A model generated the notes under the pieces. The model saw only the letters and a program-made list of their open reading frames with translations, did no database searches and was not told the origin of the DNA. From positions 16,109 through 80,108 of the forward strand of contig LUCH01000426.1 of assembly GCA_013368495.1 (NCBI GenBank): DNA of 64,000 nt, written 5' to 3'. Position numbers and translations under genes: made by a program. Shown one piece after another: positions 1 through 12,100 of the stretch. How positions within the stretch are numbered: position 1 is the stretch's first letter; the number at the start of each line of letters is the position of its first letter. The stretch is from Paragonimus heterotremus (taxonomy: Eukaryota; Platyhelminthes; Trematoda; Plagiorchiida; Troglotrematidae).

Positions 1-1332
1 TTTAGAGTGCGACCGTTGAAGGCACCTATATTAATTCGCATTCTGGATCTAAGCAAAGGACGAGGGAGGCCTGAAGCTAAATGGCAAGAGACGGAACTTA
101 CCGGCGCAGTGTTACCACGGTTAGCTACATCTGTTGTGAGACCTGTGGATTAACTATCAGAAATGGAGTTTGGGAGGGGCCTGAGAACTAAATTTGATAG
201 GACAGTGGGGGAGAGGTTAGCAGTAGCATGTTTTCGCCTATCCACCCTGCTGTATGCGACAGATAGGGCGACCAGGTTTATACTGTGAGACGGCCGATGA
301 TGGAGTATGGAATACTTGTGTTGTGACTATTCATGGTTGTGTGTGGGCTAAGATACTGCCAGGGCGCCAAGACCTAGACAGGGCAACGATTAGGGTTCTC
401 AACCAGAACCTTTGGCTCAAAAGTCTATATCGCAAGGCAGCGAGTGGGTGGCAGTGTACAAGAACTGGTACGTTTTCCGGAAGAATATGCCACTCTTCTT
501 CCAACTCTCAACCTTGAGGACCAGGAGACTGGTTTGTCAGACCTCTATCTATTGGCCTGCCTGGCGTGAGTGACTCTATCGGTGTGGTGGCCACACCGTC
601 CAGTTTAGCCCAATAGGTCATCGAGATGCACAAGACATCACACCGCGTCAAGGTCCAGTCTGGTTGTGTCAGAAGCTGTTGTCAACACGTAGGCGGTTTT
701 GAATCTGCTGTTTCAGAATGTTTGTTTTGAGTTGGCTCTCCTTCATAAGTAGTACTGGGCTCGGATTTTACTGTTTTTGGAGCAATCTGGTAGGGGTAAA
801 CTCGGGTTAGGTACTTATTTACAAAAGAGTCTGGTTATAAAATCTGCGTATATGTATAGTGTTCACCTAATATCATCCGACTCTGCGACCGCTTGCTGGT
901 GATCGAAATGTTCCTTAGGATGCTTGGTGCATCGTGTAATTTCAAATTAACTGGTAAGTCATGATATAGAGGTTATCTAATTTAGTTAACTGCACATGTA
1001 TTATGTCTTTTCTTAAGATGATCAAGCAGCGAGCATTATTCATAAAGGATGCATATAAACGTTTAGATCTGGGAATTCGCTGGCGCCTCATGTGAGGCAA
1101 GTGAGTTGTGATAAACATGGTTATCGCTTGGGAACGTGAGGTGGGAATCTCCTTTTTGTCCTGGGAAATGTATCCACAGTTTACGAGCTCCAACACGAAC
1201 AAAATTGGCAGGTTGTGAAGTAATTCTGATTGCTAAGACCGTCATCAGATTTGAGTGGTGTACTGCTCATGTTCATTTGTGTGTACAAATTTTTCGCTGA
1301 ATCAGCTGTTCCTTATTTGTAGCACGTATCTA
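1..1332. other. Upstream region of PYROXD1, no gene recognised
   Basis: I find no convincing coding exon here. An 87-codon open frame at 254-517 has no recognisable domain. The last bases (about 1309-1322) form a pyrimidine-rich tract ending in TTTGTAG, a plausible 3' splice acceptor just before the PYROXD1 start codon. Part of this stretch may therefore be a 5' UTR intron or outron. Confidence 0.4.
1309..1322 (+). promoter_or_regulatory. Candidate 3' splice acceptor just upstream of the PYROXD1 ATG
   Basis: The sequence ccttatttgtag ends with AG at 1321-1322, ten bases before the ATG at 1333. Flatworms use spliced-leader trans-splicing (established knowledge), so this may be a trans-splice acceptor. 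A normal cis intron in the 5' UTR would look the same. RNA reads starting at 1323 would settle it. Confidence 0.4.
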
Positions 1333-1667
1333 ATGCCCGTCGAAGTACACACGAAGAATGATGGTAAAGACCATGATTACTTCGAATTCGTAATAGTTGG
1401 CGGAGGAATTGCTGGAGTTGTGTGTGCAGAGACGCTGTGTGAATTGATTCGGCCGAGTCGATTTGGCGGAGGCAGTGGGACATCAAACTGTCAGGACGCC
1501 CGTGTCGCTCTTGTTTCGGCTACGTCAACAGTAAAGACAACCATCAATCTGCAGCGCATCACAAATATGATAGAGTCCTTCGATGTTGCGGAGACGCCTG
1601 GTAGCCATTGGTCAAAGACTTGGAGTGGTACGCTAACCCTTGTTCAGGATACAGTCGACAGATTGAG
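1333..1667 (+). CDS. PYROXD1: PYROXD1 exon 1
   Basis: Encodes residues 1-111 plus two bases of codon 112. It carries the Rossmann FAD-binding motif VGGGIAGVVCAE. The donor is GAG|GTAAGT at 1668. The region after VALVSATSTVKT matches the family's early beta-strand and helix. An insertion rich in Gly and Ser (around GGGSGTSN) is not in the human protein as I remember it. Confidence 0.93.
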
Positions 1668-4600
1668 GTAAGTGGTTTGCTGGTGAAATTGTTTCGTTCT
1701 TCAACAATAATATGGCTGTGGAAAGATGCGGCATTCGTCGTCATCCGTTAGAAGCTTCAACGTACCGTATGACAAGTTGGCCCACATGACTTTCTACCAT
1801 GACGTCTTCATTTGAACGTTACTCTTTTGACCGTTTTTGCTTCCACATAGCTTGGGTGCTGTTTTCACGTTCAAGTGAATGGACGTGATCTGATATTCTT
1901 GGGGTCTTGAACTTGGAAATTGTGCAATTGTTTAAAGTGGAGTTCATCTGTTGCCATTTTCGTTCAGCACCATAACCCTTGGGGAGTTTCACGCCGTCTG
2001 TTTCCATCCTGCTATTGTGTGACACGACATAAGCAGAAATATTAGGCGATCAGAATGTCGCCCTTGATATTTACGACATGCAACATGTAAGCTCCTGCCT
2101 TGACTCGGTAGCTGTTAGGGCGTCCATTTCTTTCTGTTCAAAACCACCTTCGTCCTCGAGGAAAAAAAGGATTGACTCAGTCCTAATTAGCGGAACTGTT
2201 CAGAGCGGTCGAGAACTGACCTTGGCTAGTTTTTTTCACCTCCCGACGTTTTATTCCGCTGCGCCCATTAGTGACCCTAACTACTTTTTTCTGCCATTGT
2301 CTTTCTTTTTTATGATTCGGGAATGTTTTTTAGTCACTGCGCGTCATATAAGTACTTTGTATTTTTCGCCTTTGTCGCACACTTTTTGGGGCGGAACGAG
2401 GCGGTTTTTTGTGCGCGTCTTGTGGCTCGTCTTGGAAGTAAAATCAAGGGACAGTTGCGGTATTTTTTTGGATCGAGATTTCCGTGTTAATTATTGCCGG
2501 GAAGAGAATCCGAATTCTGCCAAGCGCACTGTGATAACAAGGAAGAGCCAGCGTACCGTTTTGGAGGATTTACAACAATTTGGCGAGGGAGACGGGAGTG
2601 AGTCAAGCGTTTTTCTTTCTCGAGGACAGGGGCGGTTTTGGACGGAAAGAAATGGACGGCGTGACAGTAGCAGGAAATGGTCTATCGGCTCGTATTTAAG
2701 AATGTGTTAGTCATGACTCGGAAGCCGGTTAAAGCTTGCACATTTTCTGTGCTCTATCACCCTGAGACTCTTTTCAGTGGTAAGTTTCTAGCTCTAATCC
2801 TTGGGGTGACTATGCATCTATGGTTGTTTCGAGTAACGGTCGTTCTCAGCACCTTTAGAAGACAATTCAAATGATTACACGGTACTTTATGTTTTGCAGT
2901 TTAGTTCGCTTATAAACAGAAGCGCGACTAACTCGATTAGAACAATTTACACAAATTGGAATCTACGCTTTATGCTGCAAGCAGGGTGGCACAAATGTAA
3001 ACACTGCCTAGGTTTCGACGGCAGCAAGACAAATAATTGCACTGCCCAACTAGCAAACGATCGTGTGCCGCAGAGTGGGGAGGATTAGCTTTGAAAGGTC
3101 AAGTGACTGTTTTCCTCAACCCCTACACCCATGCGTTGACGTACGCTTGAGAACCGTCTTTCGCTGTAGACCCGCAATTTTTTCTAACATTCAAGATGTG
3201 ATTATTTAGGTCGATATAACTTCTTTTTATGTGTATCGGAGATGTGTGCTAATGGCTTAAAAGCAACCTACTATCTGAGCATGGGCTCGATCAGGGTTTT
3301 TGACAGTAATTCGTCAACGTTTTGCATTCGTACGGCGCATCCAAGATTCGTACTTAACCCCCGTGGCTGCATTAGCCATACAGAAATGCGCGCGTACACT
3401 GACAAAGCCACTTATTCCAATGGCTGCTGCTGCTTGCCGATACTACTAGAGCGTAATACAGACACCGTTATTTCGCTGGACTGCCGAGTCAGAGAACATT
3501 TCCGTGATACAGCATTTTGTATTTTTTGTTCGTTAATGTGGACGGTTTATTCGTCGGGGCTCGATCGTTTGACTTGGTGAAGTACACAAGCGAACTCTGT
3601 TGTTGTTATTGTTGTTGTTGTCTACGGGATTTCCGGCAGTCGGTTTATGTGTTTACCGGAAACCAGCACAGCCATGAAGAAACGACATGCACACTCACTG
3701 AACATCAACAACTAATGCACTGTTGTGTCGGTGTAACAAAACGGTCTACCTCGATAACCACATTCTCAGCTACAGATGACATAATTGCTTTTGGAGATCA
3801 GCGCGGCACCAAGCAAGATAATAGTTTCACAACATTATTGCATCTCAGAAAACGTCAGTGTGTAAGATAATGAGTGAAATTAATCTATGTGTAATGAGCC
3901 AGACGTCTCTTGCCACTCTCGCTCTTAGTATCCTGATATAGTGAGTAGCAAGTTCAGTTCTTTTGAGAACAATGTTATCTTTCATTTGCACGGATTCTCA
4001 TGGAGGCCAGTACACTGAGCTCTCAAAATTCCCTAACAATTTAAAACGTGCAGAAGTTGGTTTAGATGTAACGTTGTCGTTCAGACTGAAACTGTTGGAA
4101 TGAGATAAAACGAATTATTAAACTGAACAAAAGGAGACCACGAAAGCTGAGTTGCCAAATCAGAGGGAACTTCAGTCCTAGTAGCAGTTATCTTGGAACA
4201 TGTGTGTGTGAGATAGCATAAGTAGTATGTCTACCGGTTGCATTTCGTCGTAAACACAGGATCAATTCTGCGGTTGCTGGCATTATGGTACCATCGTACG
4301 AATTGGAATAGACTGACATTTTGCGCGTTTCTCAAAACTTCTGACATGTGCACCGAAATAACTGTCCCACTGCGTCTTTGGCAGATAACAAAAAGAACTC
4401 ACAAACAAATTAATCTCAATAATAATTTTATCCTTAAGAGTTGATACTTGTCGTAATTCCACATATCGATATATCCAAAACAAATTCGAGTTTTCCGCGC
4501 TTCCGACGAAGCAATGCAATGTTTTGTAAATGTAAAAAAGGTTGAAAATTAATTGTGATCTGTTAGGTGCACAACTGGCGGCCATGATGTTTCTAGGGTT

Positions 4601-7600
4601 AATACAAGTTGTTTCTGCACACCGTGTGCCTATTCTTATGTATATTATCGTTAACCTAGTGTGCGTACGTTCTCAAATGTGGTTTTATGTGTTCACCAAT
4701 GTCGTAGTATACATTTTTCACACTATTAACTGTGTTTCTAGTTGACCTCCTACTTAGATAGCAAGTGGGGCGTGAATCCGCGCGGTTACCTCTATACTAC
4801 CCAGATATTTAACATTTTTCTAGACCTTAGCAATCCGTACCATGTGTGGGACGAGATTACAAATCTTGTCGTGAAACAGGTTCAAACTTGACTACGAGGG
4901 TGAACGTCCTACAAACTTTGAACCACTTTAATGCGACATGGACTCAAAGCGATCGTTAGCGGTGCGCTTTTCTTTCACCGTCGTTTTCTCCGTTTGTAGT
5001 CCATCCGACCATTTGGTTTTCTTGAAACTTCGAGGCCCTGACTGTCCCATTCGCTATGGACGTTTGTGCTTGACCACTGGTGGTGTTCCTCGCCTGATCA
5101 CTCATAACAACCCACTGGTTATCGGACTGCGTGATACAGAAAGTTTGGTCGACTTCCAATCTCGTCTCAGGAGTGAGTTATGAGAACGATTCCGTCGTTT
5201 CACTGCATCCTAAAATGCACCACCATATTTTGAAAATGTTCTAGTTAACGAGTGAGAAGTATTGTTTAATGTGCGCTCTTCAAAACGTTCATCGTCAGAA
5301 GTCATATCCCGTAACATTTTGTCAACATTCTTTTGTTTGCGCATAATTTAAGACTGAGGTCGGTTTCCTTCTTTCAGACTGGTGCCAGATAATACGCCAG
5401 TGAGTGGAGGGCGAGTCACATTCAGCCATACGTAATAAATCCTTTCGTTATTAATAAAACATGCTGAACTGCACCGTACTTAAAGTACGGTGCCTTCATA
5501 TTCGTAAATTATGTTAAAATAATGTTTTATGGCAAATACGGCGATCATCCGATGCGTACGTTTTCTGTGTCATTCATCATGTGTTCACCATTCAATGATA
5601 CATTTGATCTAATTTTGCTCTCTTGAATTGTTGATCCACGGCTGTAAAAAGGGATTCAGTTGATATCGTGCCCAGTAAGATGCAAAAATACCTCGGTTAT
5701 AGATAGCTACCCCCTTAATAATGAAGGTTGTCTGGAAACTTTTGTGAATACCCTGACCTGGAATTTCGAGTCTAAAAATATCAGAAGCAACTCTGATGAA
5801 TTGGTCTTGTTTCTATTTAGTGGCTGATTACGCAAACAGTCGGTCGTTGTGACCACTAAACAGCTGTTTTGACCCGTTTAAGTTTTTAGTAGCTCGGACT
5901 CTGGTCCACAACCTATAATCAGTTTTCACAATGGTAATCCAAATAGTTATCTGTGGGAGTTTAGTAACACTCGATTTCAGTGGAATTGCATGGTCATGGG
6001 TAGGTTAGTTCTTGTACTTGTATCATTGACAGATCTTTTAGTCATTTGTGGTTAGGTTGCAAACTGGTGAGCATCCACCACGTACCCAGATGTGGGCTAA
6101 GAGTGGTGGTTTTGCAGCCAGTCTGCTACAATGACCATCAGTGAGTCGCAGCAGGCAACCTAGTTAGGTTTCTGCGGTACCATGCACGCACAGGAGTCTC
6201 ACCCATAACCTGTGAAAGAATGCAAAGATATTAACTAAGATATTCGTCCAGTTGACTACATGATCGTGCCTTTGAACACGTTGACTAAGCGACACCAAAA
6301 AATCGGAAGTTCAAACTTCAGTCATCGAGCTTTTATGTGATTACTTTACGAACCGAAGCCAGTGTACTCAATTCGGTGGTCAAGCCTTATTGCCACTCAT
6401 CGCTGGTTCCGGTGTTCTGCAGGACGCAATCCTGTCTCCTTCCTAATTTTCACTTTATATTGCATCCTTACCAGTAGACACTCACACATTTCTAATCAAA
6501 TACGCAGATGATGTGTTGGGTAACAAGCACCCCACTAAATTTTCTTCTCTCACTCTGTTTGACAGCTTATCCGGCCTAGCGCGTTAGTCAGAGTTTCGCA
6601 GTTTGTCTGTTATCATATTCAAATGTGCTCACATTCGCTCGTGAAGAGAAACCAGTATGAGAAACCCTAATGCATGCTTCATTCTTCACATAAATAATGA
6701 ATCTTTACCTCAGTTGTTTTTGTTAACTACCTGAGGATTACTTTGAGCAACAGCCTGGTGTGAGCACTTCGGTGTATCGATGTTTTACTTGTAAGTAGCG
6801 TGGCAGATTTCATGATTCAGATGAGACTCAAACCCAGCAAGAGATCTGCCAGCTAAGCTACGGAATCACACCAGGAGCTGAGAATTTTTCACATTTGGAG
6901 CATTGGTTGTAGACTTCCGCTGTAGATGTGTAATCAGGCTGTCGGGGGTTAGAACTTAATTTCTTGAAATGCTCTTGTCAGATCCGGCGGGCATCGGGTT
7001 TCCACTCCTTCAACTGTAGCCTAGATTGGTGTGTGATCGTACGACACAAGAGCTGATCGAGTTTTCATGCTCAGGGGACCTACTATCATTAACTTGTCAT
7101 TAACCTGTAAGTTGCATGCCGTAGCAGTGGAGTTGTGTACGGCTAATCGATGGGTTGGAGCCTGTATATTGAAATTTCCTTTGTGGGATTGTTTAGTTTT
7201 TGAATCACAGGGTCCTCTGGGCTCATTTTTTTTACCACAATATTAAGTTTTTGCTTGATTTTATCAGTAGTCTAGTGAAAGTTGTACTCTTAAAATACAT
7301 CAGTTGAAAGAAACTGAATGCGTCGAGTAAATCTATCATGTTCAGCTGGTCAGTTCTGAGACGAACAAATAGTTTGAGTCAGTTATTTTTTTCCACTGCG
7401 CTTGCGGATTGGGCCGATATTTTGTGGTCATTTCCACTTCAATGGATGTGAGCAACATTGATAAGACGATAAATGAATGGATATGATCGACATGATGATG
7501 ACCTGTTGGCTGGATATGTTGAGCGATCGATACTCCAAAGTTTCTCATTCTTTGTTGCGTTTATGTTTCATCGTTCGTTTCAAAGTGAGCGCATGGACCT

Positions 7601-9123
7601 CCCATGTTTGTTGCGTGCGATCACGTGCTCCGATATGATATTCATGGAGCATGCGTAAAGCGCGTATCGCTCAGTAGACCAGGTCTCTATTCCTCGTGAA
7701 TGTGTGCACGTATACGCACGCACCAACGATAACCTCTTACTGATTAATGTTAACATTAATTATTACAATAATCTGCCTGTTTGGTTGGTGTCTGCCGAAC
7801 ACAGACGCCTGGTGGACGATGAGGAGCTCAGGTAACTGTTTGTTCTGACTTAGACAAACGTCTCAATCTGGTGCCTGTTGAATGCCAGGCCAACACAATC
7901 TTTTTAAGGCTACCGTCGGCCAACTTCAAGAGCCGAATTAACCGGCGGATCTTCTGATCAGAATGTCTATCTGGTCAGTCAGAACAAATACAGCTATGCA
8001 ATCTCGTCATTGTCCGTGTAATATTCGAGTCCATACTCGCCAAATCAACAAATCGACGAACCACTTACTCTTATTTGCACACAACTATTACTCGATCGAA
8101 AATTTTCATATGTTGTTATCCACCGGTTCGGAAAAAGCGAATGCACTGAACAACTCACCTGATTCCCAGCGTATAATGTTGACAACCTGCCTGTGTGCAT
8201 CCAGCTTCAGCGGTCAGCACACCCATTTCAAGACGATGGACTTAGGCTGCCTCAGTTATCCGTTCACTCACTTAGCATGCATCGATTATTCGATCACGAA
8301 TTATGGCCCTGGACACTTCGCTCAACCATATCTTAGTTTAGGCAATCTGACAGCCGCATGCTAGATTTACTGGTTATGGATCGGTATCTTACATTTTATA
8401 TGTCGTATCGTAGTTGACCTAATCAACTCTGAATATTGAAAATTGTTTTCACTGTATTTGATTAGATACCCGAAGGCTTATGCTGGTCGGTAACGGAGGT
8501 ATCGCAACGGAAATCGCTCATGAGGTGAAGGATTGTCAAATCGTATGGGCCATCAAAGATGCTAGTGTAAGTGCCCCGTTTCTGGATCCGTCCGCTGCCA
8601 AATTTTTGCTCAACGCACGTGAGATCATCCAAAGTGACCGTAAGCAATCGGGCGAGAACGAGGTCCCAACGCCAAAGGGTGATCCTGATGGACCTATGCA
8701 GATACGTCGAATGCGTTACGTGGTCTGTGATGATGACCAGTTGGAAGAGGAGAAAGCAATATGTGGGACTTCGCAAAAGCGATTGATCATGGTCACTGCG
8801 CAGGATGGTCAGCCGATCGGAACTAACAATTCTGTCCCGGACGTGTTGGGTTCTGCCTTGGGACCGGATTGGGCTTGTGGGAAAGACTTACGTGGGTGCC
8901 TAGACCGACACTTCGGGAGACGCCTTCTCAAGGTATACTTTCTTGTTTATGCTTACTAAAATAACGATGTTTTGTTTTCACTCTCGGATTGTATGTAAAC
9001 GTACCATACTGGAATCGGCTAAAAAAACGGTAAAGAACAGACTGAGATCTAAAACGACGACAGAAACAATTTTTGTTACCTCTCTGTTGCACACCGTTTG
9101 TTGTGTTTATTAAATTAAAAGAA

Positions 9124-9160
<37 letters not shown>

Positions 9161-12100
9161 TAGTGGCTAACTAAGGTCACTACGACACACAAAAGCGTTC
9201 CTTCTACCACTAGCTTTGTTTTTTGACAGTGCTGCTCTCATAACTGACGAAGCTTTTGACTTTAATTGGATTGTCACTATTGAGGGTGAAAGCGGATGCT
9301 CCCTCCTGTCAGTATTTGGGCAGGACTTTGCTCGAAGCGTATACTGTCTTATGACCTCTTCGTTACTAAGTGGACTAACGCGTCTCTCACTGCCTGTTCA
9401 TTGGCAATAAACAAGACGATACCATCGATGTAATCTTCATTGACGTGGGATTCCGTTTCACGAGAAACGTTCATTTCCCTACTGACGAGGCCAGCCAAAG
9501 CTTTCTGCAGGATATTGTCGATGAAAAGTTTGAGGAGGGGTGTTTCAATAAGACAGCCTTGCCCCATTCCTCTAGATACAGTAAAGGATAATCGTAATCT
9601 CCCATCATCTCTTACTGACGTCTACCCTTTCACCACAGGTGGTCCATTTCTTAACAGACAACCTCAGGAACAGCCTTGTAGACTGATTTTGAACTACTGT
9701 GATTGCTGGCGGATGAGACATATGGCAATGTTTGGCCAGTTGATAGAGAGTAAAGATGGAATCAGTTAACTAAAGCTCCACGTAGAATTGCTCTTTTCCC
9801 ACGCAGACCTTTTGAATAACCTGTAAAACAGAACGACGACCAGCAGTTTAGACGCAACTGAAGTCAAACGATGCCTAATAAACACATTGCCAATGTATTT
9901 ATTTTGCTTGCTGTTTGCTTGTCATCGTGTACACTATTATAAAAACTCAACCGTCCTCGCTGGAGGTTTATACATTTTTTCCTACACTTTCCATTTTTGT
10001 ATCTTTGGGACGTTGAAGCAAACTGTCAAAGCATTTTATTCAGTGTTTGACTGAGTGATCTAAATTCCTTGTCTTATTGGTTTGCTCAATCTTACTGGTC
10101 GATCAGGATGGAATGCCTAATCGAATCTGTTCAAGGTCACCATCAAAATCGCACATGGTGTAAGGTAATTTTACTTGTTCATTTCTTTCTTTTATAATTT
10201 TAGATTGTTTATCAAGTTCGAGTAAAGCGTGTTCTCACTCCTTCAGAGTTTGAACTCTTGGGCACGACGATGACGGATCCGTTCCCGAATGATACAGAAG
10301 ACAATCTCGACTCTGGGTCATGGCCAATCTATGTTGAATTGACCAATGGCGAAACCTATGGTTGCGATTTAGTCGTTAGCGCTGTGGGCGTGGAGGCCAG
10401 TTTCCAACCCAACCGATCCTGTGTCTCGGAGGCCAACGCGGGGGAGCTTTTCGGGACGCTGTTCCATGTGGCTCCTGCCACCGCTGGCGGTGGTGTGCTG
10501 GTTGACGATCAGATGACAACTAGTGTGGAAGACGTTTATGCTGCCGGAGATTGCGCTTACGCGAATTGGACATGGGCACCACATTGGTTTCAAATGCGGT
10601 TATGGAGTCAGGCTAGGCAAATGGGGTTTCAGGTTAATCTTGGAATTTGTGTTCGTGCGTATGCACAATTTAGTATAACTTCTTTAGAATGTTTTTTTCA
10701 TTAATGCTTGAAAGGTAGTGCTTATATTTGCACACTTCGGTATTGTCATTCTGACAAAATTACACACATCTTATGAAGGCTCGTGTAATATTGTCCAGCA
10801 CACTGTTTGAGTGCATAGTTCGCATTCTACATCAGTTTGATGTCCATCCGTTTGATTAGTGCTATTAGATTTGCGCGGCTTATTTTTTTTGCTTATGATA
10901 TTTCCTTTCTTTCCTCAAGGCTGCCAAGTCAATGTTTGGTCACAGTCAAGGAGTGGCTGAAATTCCTTTGGATTTCTCCTTTGAATTGTTTACTCACGTT
11001 ACCTACTTTTTCGGGTTTAAGGTAGGTTTTCGAAGGCGATTTGTGCATGCAGTTTCACATATTGCGTACAGATCTTCAGTTTTTTTCATTAAAAAATGAA
11101 ACAGATATTGGATATTATTCTTAGTGCCTTTATTCCTGAGCTTAAGTTGGTAGAATGGCAGTGAAACTCTCTTTCCCACTCGTGCTATTCTAACGGTTGT
11201 TTCTGTCACCATGAAACCTTCTATCCTGGTTGCTAATGACAGTATGAACTGCACTGGAGTAATCATTCGTTCCGAACTAGTCTAGCTTGTCCGGTTTAAT
11301 AGTGATCGCGGTGACTAAGCAGTACCATCAGTTCTTTGTTGCCAAGACTATACCGTGTCGTGGTGCCTGCTATCCTGTCAAGATGTGCCACGTTTACCTC
11401 AAATTGCACTTGTAGACAACTTTTACTGTCCACTTGGATCATATCCTTCAGACTGATTCTAGTAGATCCTGAAAGTTCTTTCTTTTGAGTAACGTTCAGA
11501 ATGTACTAGGCCACAACACGGCATTACGAGCTGGTTATTTTCCTGCTATAGTAATGTTTTTTTTTCAGTTTTATGTTTCAATAACATTGTAGAGTGTTCC
11601 CAATTAAAATTCTTTTGTCTTTGTATCAGTTTATTATGTTCCGAGGGGTCTCTTCAGCATAACCCTCTGTTTACCGTTTGATCCACTTTAGGCTTGTTGG
11701 TCTCAGTTTGGACACGTGTGAGCACCTGCAACAGTGTGATCCCCATGGTTTGCATTTGAACATGTACATCCTAGAAGAATGGTTTTTTGGCCCCTCTTCT
11801 CCCACGCCAGATAAACGCTAACACAGACGCACACATAACTTTTGATGGATTGGTGATTATCCCTTGGGTATTTTAACCTGTGTTTGCCAGCCAGTAAGTC
11901 ATCGACACGAAATACTTAACTCATCAATTGAGAACTACCATAGGTCAGTCAGATCAGTGCATTTAACGTCACCTTACTGAGTCACACATACTCAGTGCAC
12001 GTGGCTGTATCCGTTCCGTTTGAGCGCACGCATCTGCTTGTTCCATGGGATCGCAACGTAAGATGCTGAGGCGTTCATTTTGAGGACACCATATCAGGTG

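Noticed and set aside
3242..3870. Two overlapping open frames of 112 and 117 codons in intron 1
   Set aside because: Low-complexity Cys runs from a TTG microsatellite and no domain; they lie within an intron of PYROXD1.
7963..8364. 133-codon open frame before PYROXD1 exon 3
   Set aside because: Starts and ends inside intron 2, no splice sites or family motif.
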